Assembly: GCA_003554345.1 (NCBI GenBank) | Contig: PWGE01000157.1 | Coordinates: 1 to 6,546 of the forward strand | From: T1SED10-198M sp003554345 [NCBI: Candidatus Sumerlaeota bacterium] | GTDB taxonomy: Bacteria > Sumerlaeota > T1SED10-198M | Direction: 5' to 3' | Length of the DNA stretch: 6,546 nucleotides | Shown here: positions 1-5,662 of the stretch, in pieces | Layout: each line of letters begins with the position of its first letter | Numbering within the stretch: position 1 is the stretch's first letter | Position numbers and translations under genes: made by a program | The notes under the pieces: model-generated | What the model was told of the DNA's origin: nothing | Seen by the model: the letters and a program-made list of their open reading frames with translations, nothing else | Databases searched by the model: none

Positions 1-574
1 AATGAAGAGCCACCCGGTCCTGCAGGTTGGGCATCTGCTTCAGGATATCCAGGAACTCATCCTGGGCAAAGATAATTATCTGCAACAACTTGTGTTCGTT
101 GGTCTCAAAGTTGAGCAGTTCCCGCAAGAACTCCAGGCAGTCCTCAGAAAGTTTCTGCCCTTCGTCGATTATCAGGGTGACTATGCGGCCTTCTTCCTCT
201 CCGAGGCGCAGGATAAATTCCTGGATCTGTTCCTTGTGCTGGCACTGGCTGGAGCAGCCAAGGGATGCCTCCCGGCCGTTGAGCTCCTGGTTCAGGCGGG
301 CTGCAAAATCCGAGGAGTTTTCAAAGCAGGGATCCAGGACCAGGTGGGTGCAGAACAGATCATCCCCGGACAGATACCTGTAAAGATATCTGCATACCGT
401 GGTCTTGCCGGTGCCCACTTCGCCGCTGACAACGCAGAGCCCACGGCGCAGCCGGACAGCTACTTCCAGCTTCTGCAGGCAATGGGCGTGCTGATTGGCC
501 GGATAGAACATGTCCGGGTCCGGGGTGTTGGCGAATGGCTCTCTGGCAAGCTGCAGGAGTTTATAGTAGTCCAT
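1..574 (-). CDS. mshM: ExeA/MshM-type AAA ATPase, C-terminus cut by window edge
   Basis: This is an ATPase of the ExeA/GspA-MshM family. Relatives hydrolyse ATP at the inner membrane and help secretin multimers insert through peptidoglycan. The 191 visible residues begin MDYYKLLQLAREPFANTPDP, matching the family opening (aromatic-rich start, then PF..TPDP). Walker A is GEVGTGKTT at residues 51-59, and Walker B is TLIIDEGQ at about 133-140. A segment with the sensor-type glutamine (IIIFAQDEF, around 165) and the ..LQDRV stretch follow. Family members usually run about 270-300 residues or more, so roughly 80-100 or more are missing beyond position 1. The ATG at 574 has a weak AAGG 8 nt upstream. 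It is the last visible gene of the minus-strand pilus operon, 255 bp after the secretin gene, with REP-like repeats between. Family assignment is firm; the msh name rests on gene order. Confidence 0.9.
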   Translation of the reverse strand, partial: MDYYKLLQLAREPFANTPDPDMFYPANQHAHCLQKLEVAVRLRRGLCVVSGEVGTGKTTVCRYLYRYLSGDDLFCTHLVLDPCFENSSDFAARLNQELNGREASLGCSSQCQHKEQIQEFILRLGEEEGRIVTLIIDEGQKLSEDCLEFLRELLNFETNEHKLLQIIIFAQDEFLDILKQMPNLQDRVALH

Positions 575-610
575 ATCTAAGGCCTTAAGAGTATTACATG
601 ATCTTTTTTT

Positions 611-664
611 GATCGTTCCTACGCTCTTTATCTTCTTGATCGTTCCCACGCTCTTTATCTTCTT
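611..664. repeat. two tandem 27-bp direct repeats
   Basis: Two head-to-tail 27-bp units (611-637 and 638-664) differ at one base, T620 versus C647. Each starts GATCGTTCC and contains the core GTTCCCACGC (GTTCCTACGC in the first) followed by TCTTTATCTTCTT. The same core recurs in the inverted repeats just to the right. They lie between the secretin and ATPase genes and would be transcribed within the operon. Confidence 0.85.
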
Positions 665-679
665 GGACGCGGAGCGTCC
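665..679. repeat. small perfect hairpin, 6-bp stem
   Basis: GGACGC (665-670) and GCGTCC (674-679) are perfect inverted copies around a GGA loop. It lies directly between the tandem repeats and the larger inverted repeat and appears to be part of the same repeat cluster. No U-tract follows on either strand, so it does not look like an intrinsic terminator. Confidence 0.6.
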
Positions 680-683
680 GGAG

Positions 684-712
684 ATTGTTCCCACGCAGAG
701 CGTGGGAACAAT
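684..712. repeat. REP-like 13-bp inverted repeat
   Basis: ATTGTTCCCACGC (684-696) and GCGTGGGAACAAT (700-712) form a perfect 13-bp stem with an AGA loop. GTTCCCACGC-type palindromes are a widespread intergenic repeat in proteobacterial genomes (established knowledge of REP-like elements). No encoded transposase is in the window. In the operon transcript it would form a stable hairpin between the secretin and ATPase cistrons. It could protect the upstream mRNA or lower downstream expression, but it lacks the U-run of a terminator. Confidence 0.85.
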
Positions 713-731
713 AAGAAGAAAGAATATATTT

Positions 732-762
732 CCGCCCTGGCGGGACAGAGCGTGGGAACAAT
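732..762. repeat. degenerate further copy of the REP-like repeat
   Basis: CAGAGCGTGGGAACAAT at 746-762 is an exact 17-bp copy of 696-712, the right half of the preceding inverted repeat. To its left, CCGCC (732-736) and GGCGG (739-743) make a small GC-rich inverted repeat where the other half would be expected. This looks like a decayed or rearranged copy; it is the fifth occurrence of the 10-bp core in about 150 bp. Confidence 0.7.
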
Positions 763-829
763 AAAAGGCTCTTTTACAAGCTGTAATACCTTGAGTTAGT
801 CCACTTTTCTATTACCTGCGCCAGGCTTG

Positions 830-2344
830 TCAGCGTCTCTGGGGTTCCAGAATGGTGGGGGTGATGAAAATGAGAAACTCCTCCATCTCCTGTTCCTGTT
901 CCCGACTTTTAAACAACCAGCCCAGGCCCGGGAGGTCCCTCAGGCCCATGATTCCTCGCTCGGTGTCCGAAAGGGTCTCCTTGGAAAGCCCGGAGATGAC
1001 AATGGTTTCTCCATCGCGGACCACGAGGTTGGTTTCAGTGTGTTTGGTCCGTATCACCGGCTGGCCACGGACATCGCGGGTAAAATCCACCTCGTCCTTG
1101 TTTACCCGGATGTCCATTTTCAGGTGATTGCCCTCCATGACGCTTGGAACCACCTCCAGCCGCAGAACTGCATCCTCGAATTCCACGGTGCGGCTTCCAT
1201 CTTCATCAACGGTTTCATAAGGTACTCTCTGGCCGTGCTCGGTAAAGGCCATCTGGTTGTCCATGGTGGTGATGGAGGGGCTGGTCAGGATGTTTACTTC
1301 TCCATCCCTTTCCAGTGCCTGCAGGTGGGCGTAAAGTACGCTCCCCGGCAGACGGGCGGAGATTACAGAAAGATCCATGTCACCGGTATAGCCTGCTTCA
1401 TCTCTTAAAAGATCTCCAAACCCCACCTCGTCCTCGAAAGATAATGGAGTAACGTATCTGCCGCTCCAGCGTACCCCGAGTTCCCGCGCGGTTCGCTGGG
1501 TGGCTTCGACTATGTTGGCTTCCATGAGGATCTGGGGCCTGGGACGGTCCAGGTGGTTGATAGCCTTGTGCACCCTTTCCATGTCATTCCTGGTGGCCTG
1601 AATCATGAGGGAGTTGGTCTCTTCGTCCACGACTATACTCCCGTGGGGTTCCCCGTCGCCATCCCGGCTAAGAAAACGGATGAGATTGTCCTGAAGTTTT
1701 TCCGGGTCTGCATAGTTGAGCTTGACTATCCGGTGCATCAAGGGGGCGGTGAGTTCGGCAGCCAGTTTTCTGCGGCCGATATCCTCCTTCAGGCCGGCCC
1801 GGTCCAGTTTATGCTGCAGGTCCTGCATGCTTTTGATGCGCAGTATTTCCCCTTCCCAGACGTAGCTGAGGCCCTGGGAGGCGATTATGCTTTTAAAGGC
1901 CTGGTCCCAGGGGACATCTCTGATATTGAGGTTGGCCGTACCTTCAACTGTTTCGCTGACAATGATATTCTGATCGGCTATTCTGGACAGGGCCCTAAGT
2001 ATTGTGGCCACCGGAGCCTGCTGCATGTTCAGGGTGACCCTGTCCCGGGGCAGTTCATGGGCAGGCTCGGGTTCAATGTCTTCAAGGTCAATGTGTGATG
2101 GCTCAATATCCAGAGATTCTCTTTCTTCAACCTCGTGGGTGTGTCCCCGGGACTCTTCTGCCAGATCCCACCACTGGGTCATGAAAGGCTCTTCCTGATC
2201 CCTTGTGCCGGTACAGCCTGCAATGGCTGCTGCCAGGATGAACAGGATCAGCAGGGTGCAGACAGAGTACGTTCGGGAAGATGCAGCTGTCAGAGCGAAA
2301 ACTTTTTTTTCATGTCTGGTTAAGATTATGTAAATGTGACGCAT
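830..2344 (-). CDS. mshL: Outer-membrane secretin lipoprotein, MshL/PilQ type
   Basis: This secretin would form the multimeric outer-membrane pore through which the pilus passes. Numbering here is from a TTG at 2386. A lipoprotein signal peptide has a hydrophobic core (about 44-56) and lipobox IAGC with acceptor cysteine at 58. An acidic linker follows. An STN-like N0 domain spans about 115-185 and an N1 domain about 217-281. The secretin domain covers about 282-512, with VPYETV..DG near 388, the EDAVLRLEVVPSV strand near 404-416, and the closing signature RDLPGLGWLFKS plus EEFLIFITPTIL. Length fits MshL (about 500-560). The ATG at 2344 was chosen. The TTG at 2386 has a better Shine-Dalgarno (AGGA, 6 nt away) but gives a very long region before the lipobox. 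A third ATG at 2313 (MKKKFSL, then stop) is out of frame by one base at an A8 tract. The gene lies 109 bp after the pilP-like gene. Confidence 0.93.
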   Translation of the reverse strand: MRHIYIILTRHEKKVFALTAASSRTYSVCTLLILFILAAAIAGCTGTRDQEEPFMTQWWDLAEESRGHTHEVEERESLDIEPSHIDLEDIEPEPAHELPRDRVTLNMQQAPVATILRALSRIADQNIIVSETVEGTANLNIRDVPWDQAFKSIIASQGLSYVWEGEILRIKSMQDLQHKLDRAGLKEDIGRRKLAAELTAPLMHRIVKLNYADPEKLQDNLIRFLSRDGDGEPHGSIVVDEETNSLMIQATRNDMERVHKAINHLDRPRPQILMEANIVEATQRTARELGVRWSGRYVTPLSFEDEVGFGDLLRDEAGYTGDMDLSVISARLPGSVLYAHLQALERDGEVNILTSPSITTMDNQMAFTEHGQRVPYETVDEDGSRTVEFEDAVLRLEVVPSVMEGNHLKMDIRVNKDEVDFTRDVRGQPVIRTKHTETNLVVRDGETIVISGLSKETLSDTERGIMGLRDLPGLGWLFKSREQEQEMEEFLIFITPTILEPQRR

Positions 2345-2421
2345 ATAATATTTGTGAGTTGTAACTAAAATGTTTGTCTGATGCAAACGCAGTCCTATCT
2401 GTCTGCAGAATGCAAAGCGGT

Positions 2422-2427
2422 ATTATA
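2422..2427 (-). promoter_or_regulatory. possible internal -10 box upstream of secretin gene
   Basis: The minus strand reads TATAAT, a perfect sigma-70 -10 hexamer, in the gap between the pilP-like and secretin genes. No convincing -35 lies 16-18 bp upstream (best is TCTGGC) and there is no extended TG motif. It could give an internal start for the secretin and ATPase genes, but is weak evidence alone. Confidence 0.2.
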
Positions 2428-2453
2428 TCCACCTGCTCCTGGCGGCCAGAGGA

Positions 2454-2942
2454 TCAGTCTCCCTCATAGGGCACCGGCACCTGTTGCCCGGTTTCCAGGG
2501 ATTCCAGCAGAACCTTTTCCGAGGTGATTTCCACTACTCTGGCCGGCTCATCTTTGAGTTCTTCTCCCCTGCTGTACTCGCGGGCATTGATGATGGCTAT
2601 CTTTTGATCACCCATCTGTACATATCCGCTGTACCGCAAAGGGCCGAAGTCAGTTTCTTCCTGGACTGTTTCTTCTTCCAGGAGCTCTGCATCGGGAAAT
2701 TCGTGAAAGATCTCCCCGGGCCAGTCCCGGGCGGCCGCCTGCAGTATTCTCTTTTGGGCCTCGGTTATGTCTGCTTCCTGCAGGTCCTGGCTCATGCTCT
2801 GGCTGAACTGCTGCGCTTCCTGGACCTCCTGTTCCGGATCTTTTTCTTCAACAGGGTCCGCAGGTGAATAAAACAGCTCAAAGGCACCGTATGCCAGGGC
2901 CAGGACCATCATTGTAACCAGTATTTTTTCTCTGATGCCCAT
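2454..2942 (-). CDS. mshK: PilP/GspC-like pilus assembly protein (MshK position)
   Basis: This 162-residue protein is anchored by an N-terminal membrane segment (about 7-24, ILVTMMVLALAYGAFELFY). A long acidic, glutamine-rich periplasmic linker covers about 28-100. A compact C-terminal beta domain (about 103-155) has the pattern YSGYVQMGDQKIAIIN, a glycine/glutamate turn, then ARVVEITSEKVLLES. This is the homology-region arrangement of PilP and GspC, which in known systems contacts the N0/N1 domains of the secretin and ties it to the inner-membrane platform. Its place between a pilO-like gene and the secretin supports that role. The start has no obvious Shine-Dalgarno (AT-rich, seven A's upstream), but no other in-frame start occurs before an upstream stop. 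It follows the pilO-like gene by 57 bp. Sequence similarity in this family is low, so the msh letter is by position. Confidence 0.75.
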   Translation of the reverse strand: MGIREKILVTMMVLALAYGAFELFYSPADPVEEKDPEQEVQEAQQFSQSMSQDLQEADITEAQKRILQAAARDWPGEIFHEFPDAELLEEETVQEETDFGPLRYSGYVQMGDQKIAIINAREYSRGEELKDEPARVVEITSEKVLLESLETGQQVPVPYEGD

Positions 2943-2999
2943 ATATTTTTTTAAGCTTACGCTTTGTATTTCCGGGCCGGTCTTTTACAAGCCGCATCC

Positions 3000-3533
3000 T
3001 TAAAGCCTGACCCAGAGGCTCAGTGAGTACCGGGGTAAGGATTCAGTGCCGTGGATTTCCAGGTCCTCAAGGCCTTCAAAGGCTTCAGTGCCTGCCAGCC
3101 GAAGCAGCAGTTCCCTGAAATTCTGCAGAGGACCCTGCATTTGACCGTTTACCAGCAAAAGTCCGGAGTCGTTGTCCAGGGACTGGGGAACCGGAGAAAA
3201 TGAGATATTGTCCAGGCCAGAGTCTGCAGCCATTGCTCCCAGCCTGTCAGCTATAACGTCAATACTTGGAGCATCTGCAATGTCCCTGTGGTGATCTTTT
3301 ACAGCGTCCGGGGGCTCCGGCTCTTCCCTGCGCTGCATTATCTCTGCATACAAAGGCTGAAAAACTTCCTGGCGCTTTATCTCCGCCTGGAGACGGGCCT
3401 TTTCCTGCTCCTGGGAGGTCAGATCTTCCCTGACAGGCATGACCCCCAGCACGATAAGCAGGCCCAGGACGGGAACGGTAAAGGCAATATAGCCCAGGGA
3501 TCTTTTTGCAGCCGCTGAGGCCAGCCATTTCAT
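3000..3533 (-). CDS. mshJ: PilO/GspM-like pilus assembly protein (MshJ position)
   Basis: This 177-residue protein has the PilO layout. A short cytoplasmic start (MKWLASAAAKRS) precedes one membrane segment (about 14-33). A periplasmic coiled coil follows at about 36-70 (LTSQEQEKARLQAEIKRQE). A C-terminal region (about 90-177) fits the ferredoxin-like fold of PilO: IDVIADRLGAMAADSGLDNI, GPLQNFRELLLRLAG, then strands ending RYSLSLWVRL. In type IV pilus systems this protein pairs with PilN and holds the inner-membrane alignment ring. The ATG lies 2 bp after the stop of the PilM-PilN gene, with an AGAGGA Shine-Dalgarno inside that gene's end, so translation is probably coupled. Sequence is weakly conserved in the family; structure and order carry the call. 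Confidence 0.8.
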   Translation of the reverse strand: MKWLASAAAKRSLGYIAFTVPVLGLLIVLGVMPVREDLTSQEQEKARLQAEIKRQEVFQPLYAEIMQRREEPEPPDAVKDHHRDIADAPSIDVIADRLGAMAADSGLDNISFSPVPQSLDNDSGLLLVNGQMQGPLQNFRELLLRLAGTEAFEGLEDLEIHGTESLPRYSLSLWVRL

Positions 3534-3535
3534 TT

Positions 3536-5389
3536 CTAGATCCTCTCCGGATCAATATTTAGAACAAACCTGAATACTTCACCTTCCTCTTCCAGGGTGC
3601 CCCTGCTGCTTCTATGGATATGGGCACTTCTAAAGAGAGGGGAGTTTCTAAGGTCTACCAGGTAGCTGGTCATCCTGGTTTCAAAGTTGTCGCCCTCGCC
3701 GCGGATAAAGCCTTCAACTATGAGGTTCTGACGACGCTCATCTTCATCTGTCTGACTGTCCAGTTCCAGAATCATTTCCAGCAGCCTGAAATCATCCGGG
3801 GTTATGCGACCGATCTCTCCAATCAGGGCCACCGCCTGCAGCCTTTGGGCCCGGTTTATTACCGTATCCTTGAAGTCCTGGTGTTCTTCCACCAGATCCT
3901 GCAGCATATCCCGGGTCAGTCTGGGGCTGTATTCACTCAGCTGATCCTGCAGCGAGCGGGTTTCTTCCCTGGCCTGCTCCAGCTGATGACCCATCCATGC
4001 CCAGTAACCGGCTACCACGACAAAGGCCAGAGCGCAACCGGCGGCTACCAGATTTGTGTTGCGCATGGCGGCGGCTTCCCGCTCTTTGTCCATGGCGGTG
4101 TGCAGGAAGTTGACCGTGCCGGACCAGGGCATGGTCAGCCCCACAGTGGATACCAAAGACAGGCGCTCGTCCGGTTCCATTTCGGTAATGGTGTTTTCAA
4201 CCTGGACATTGGGTGAAGAGGGCACATCCAGTATTTGAGCCGGAATATCCAGGTTCTGGCTGAAAAAGTCCGCAATACCCTGCAGAAAGGCAATTTTCCC
4301 GCAGATGAAGAGTTCTTCTGGAGCGGGATGGTCCATTACCTTGACCAGTTGGTCAATGGTTCTCTCGAGCTGCCTGGAAAGCCTTTCCAGGGCCGGGTAA
4401 ATCAAGTCCAGGGCACTTGAGGGCGATTTGTCATCATCCTCTGAAGATTTGCGACCGTCATGCTGCAGCTGTTTAAGTATCTGCAGGGCCTTCTCCCTGC
4501 TGCCGCTGCTTTCCTCCAGAAGATTTGTTGAAGAGGAAACCTGCAGGTCTGAAAGATCATGGCCTTCCTGGTCCTGGCGGGAGTGCTCCATGTTGATGGA
4601 GTCCAGAAAACTGTCCTGGCCCATCCTTATAACCCGGCTGAACAGAACTGTTCCAGCACTGTAAAATTTTATACAGGAACTGTCTTCCCCAATATACAGT
4701 ATAGCGTAGGGTTTATCCAGGTAATCATCACGTGCATGCTGGAAAAGATTGTCCAGGGAGGCAGCAGGCAGGGTAATGCCGCGCAGCCTGTAGCCTGTGT
4801 CGGTGATGAGCTGCCTGTACTTCTGGATGTCTTCGGCCGGGGCCAGGCATATTTCGGCCTGAATCTTGCGGACTCCGCCTTCATCCACTTCTCTGCCCAG
4901 ACGGAAATTGAAAATATGCTGCTTGGGGTCAAAGTTTTTTTCTTTGCGGGCGGACCAGTACACCACGTTGGCCATGCCCTTTTTTACCCTGGGAACACGT
5001 ATGCTCCAGATCTCCCCTCTGGATGCGGGCAGGGCGAACCATACTTCTGCTGTTTTCCGGGGATCCAGGTCCTGCAGCTGGTTTTGCAGGAAATCTTTAA
5101 ACTCCGGGGTATCAACGGTCATGTCGGCGGGAATATCCACTGAGGAGGCATGAAGAAGCCTCCATCCGGAACGGGTCTGCTCGGAAAGGGCAAGGTGCAG
5201 GCTGTCTCTTAGAATCTCCAGTCCCATCACCTTTGTGGACCTGAAAGGCAGGACGCGGTTTCTCAAGCTTGTCCAGAGAGGTGATGCAGACCGTCTGGGA
5301 GCATGACCTTCTGTAACGGACTGAGAAGGACCCTTGCGGATGAGATTTAAGAGTTTTTCTGTGGAATCGATATCATTTCGGGTTGCCAT
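3536..5389 (-). CDS. mshI: PilM-PilN fusion protein, MshI/GspL-like
   Basis: This 617-residue protein joins two parts of the type IV pilus inner-membrane platform. After a polar extension (1-50), an actin-like PilM part runs to about 425. It has MGLEILRDSLHLAL (55-68), AILYIGEDSSCIKFYSAGTVLFSRVIRMG (229-257, FtsA/PilM-type phosphate and core strands, in pieces), ELFICGKIAFLQGI (359-372) and SLVSTVGLTM (411-420). A 60-residue acidic, serine-rich insert lies at about 266-325. A membrane helix (about 446-466) is followed by a PilN-like periplasmic coiled coil (467-500) and a final alpha/beta domain with LIVEGFIRGEGDNFETRMTS near 556-575. The layout is cytoplasmic actin-like domain, membrane helix, periplasmic PilN domain, as in GspL. 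It is the first gene of the operon. The ATG at 5389 is the only in-frame start after an upstream stop; its Shine-Dalgarno (GGAG) lies unusually far away, 13 nt. A c-di-GMP-type riboswitch sits about 100 nt upstream. Confidence 0.85.
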   Translation of the reverse strand: MATRNDIDSTEKLLNLIRKGPSQSVTEGHAPRRSASPLWTSLRNRVLPFRSTKVMGLEILRDSLHLALSEQTRSGWRLLHASSVDIPADMTVDTPEFKDFLQNQLQDLDPRKTAEVWFALPASRGEIWSIRVPRVKKGMANVVYWSARKEKNFDPKQHIFNFRLGREVDEGGVRKIQAEICLAPAEDIQKYRQLITDTGYRLRGITLPAASLDNLFQHARDDYLDKPYAILYIGEDSSCIKFYSAGTVLFSRVIRMGQDSFLDSINMEHSRQDQEGHDLSDLQVSSSTNLLEESSGSREKALQILKQLQHDGRKSSEDDDKSPSSALDLIYPALERLSRQLERTIDQLVKVMDHPAPEELFICGKIAFLQGIADFFSQNLDIPAQILDVPSSPNVQVENTITEMEPDERLSLVSTVGLTMPWSGTVNFLHTAMDKEREAAAMRNTNLVAAGCALAFVVVAGYWAWMGHQLEQAREETRSLQDQLSEYSPRLTRDMLQDLVEEHQDFKDTVINRAQRLQAVALIGEIGRITPDDFRLLEMILELDSQTDEDERRQNLIVEGFIRGEGDNFETRMTSYLVDLRNSPLFRSAHIHRSSRGTLEEEGEVFRFVLNIDPERI

Positions 5390-5421
5390 TATGGAAATGA
5401 TTCTCCACCCTTCATAATCAT
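5389..5421 (-). CDS. possible 10-codon leader ORF overlapping pilus gene start
   Basis: ATG at 5421 (and in frame at 5415) opens a reading frame MIMKGGESFP ending in TAA at 5389-5391. The last A of that stop is the first base of the downstream ATG (TAATG). Such overlaps allow translational coupling, which would also explain the poor spacing of the main gene's Shine-Dalgarno. No strong ribosome-binding site is seen before the leader ORF, and a short ORF like this can arise by chance. Confidence 0.25.
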   Translation of the reverse strand: MIMKGGESFP

Positions 5422-5423
5422 TT
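5395..5423 (-). promoter_or_regulatory. 8-bp hairpin with Shine-Dalgarno in its loop
   Basis: On the minus strand AAATGATT (5416-5423) and AATCATTT (5395-5402) are perfect inverted copies enclosing a 13-nt loop, ATGAAGGGTGGAG. The loop carries the purine-rich AAGGGTGGAG, the only Shine-Dalgarno-like sequence before the first pilus gene. It ends 5 nt before that gene's start codon. It may be part of the riboswitch output region, or on DNA an operator. Confidence 0.5.
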
Positions 5424-5452
5424 TACAGGTTTTAAAAGCCTCTTATGGACAA

Positions 5453-5496
5453 CCAAATGAAGAACTTCAGAGCAGCTGTCAGAGGACTTCATCCGG
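5453..5496 (-). promoter_or_regulatory. predicted anti-P1 helix of the riboswitch expression platform
   Basis: In the RNA, CCGGAUGAAG (5487-5496) can pair with CUUCAUUUGG (5453-5462) over 10 bp including two G-U pairs, with a 24-nt loop. The left strand includes the 3' half of aptamer stem P1 and part of the conserved GCCGG block. The helix and the ligand-bound aptamer therefore exclude each other. The same CUUCAU can instead pair with AUGAAGGG at 5408-5415 beside the Shine-Dalgarno. No U-tract follows, so this does not look like a transcription terminator. Confidence 0.5.
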
Positions 5497-5584
5497 CAAC
5501 CCGGCTGCCCGCGTATGCTATGACTTTTAAATCCCGGGGGCCCGTGGCTTTCCGTCCCCGCCTTGCGGCGGGTTTGGCTGGATA
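5490..5584 (-). ncRNA. GEMM-I (cyclic di-GMP-I) riboswitch aptamer
   Basis: Read on the minus strand, this segment has the GEMM-I parts in order. UAUCC (5580-5584) pairs with GGAUG (5490-5494) as stem P1. AGCCAAACC precedes stem P2, CCCGCC-GCAA-GGCGGG (5557-5572), capped by a GNRA tetraloop. GGGACGGAAAGCC follows, then GCCACGGG (5541-5548). After an extended P3 arm comes AGCCGGGTTGCCGG (5493-5506). The base aligned with G20 of the known Vc2 aptamer is G, which favours c-di-GMP over cyclic AMP-GMP. Deviations are GACGG where GACGC is typical and a non-standard tetraloop receptor in P3. The family binds c-di-GMP and controls motility, pilus and surface genes. Here it lies about 100 nt before the first pilus gene on the same strand. 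Confidence 0.82.
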
Positions 5585-5635
5585 TGTATTTTTTGCAGTG
5601 CTGGTGAGTATGAATGGCTGAACATCAAATGGACA

Positions 5636-5662
5636 TTTATAAATGCTGCTCTGCCTGGACAA
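5636..5662 (-). promoter_or_regulatory. weak candidate promoter for the pilus operon
   Basis: On the minus strand TTGTCC (5657-5662) and TATAAA (5636-5641) are separated by 15 bp, short for sigma-70. Transcription would begin about 40 nt before the riboswitch. A perfect -35 hexamer TTGACA (5712-5717) lies further upstream but has no good -10 at 16-18 bp. A promoter must exist in this region because the riboswitch starts near 5584, but which one is used is uncertain. Confidence 0.25.

Noticed and set aside
2-580. 192-codon plus-strand open frame at the left edge
   Set aside because: The minus strand of the same stretch encodes an ExeA-type ATPase with intact Walker A and B motifs, so the plus-strand frame is a shadow.
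611-664. Tandem repeats as a CRISPR array
   Set aside because: Only two adjacent units exist with no spacers between them, and no cas genes are in view.
684-712. 13-bp inverted repeat as an intrinsic terminator
   Set aside because: The stem is strong but no U-run follows on either strand. It fits the repeat family around it better.
827-1408. Long plus-strand open frame opposite the secretin gene
   Set aside because: It is the antisense shadow of a clear secretin coding region. It lacks a recognisable domain and its composition follows the opposite strand's codons.
3259-3555. 98-codon minus-strand frame overlapping the pilO-like gene
   Set aside because: An out-of-frame shadow on the same strand, glycine/arginine-rich from GC-rich codons. 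The pilO-like frame has the membrane segment, coiled coil and ribosome site.
4559-5143. 194-codon plus-strand open frame opposite the PilM-PilN gene
   Set aside because: Antisense to a well-supported gene, with no recognisable domain or ribosome site. The same holds for frames at 3614-4216, 1553-2098 and 2484-2867.
5431-5445. AGGCTTTTAAAACCT as terminator of the riboswitch
   Set aside because: It is nearly a palindrome, but the hairpin is short, AT-rich and interrupted by an unpaired C, and no U-tract follows.
5551-5572. GC-rich hairpin as a plus-strand terminator
   Set aside because: The stem with its GNRA loop fits P2 of the minus-strand GEMM-I aptamer and the surrounding conserved blocks. 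No plus-strand gene ends upstream of it.
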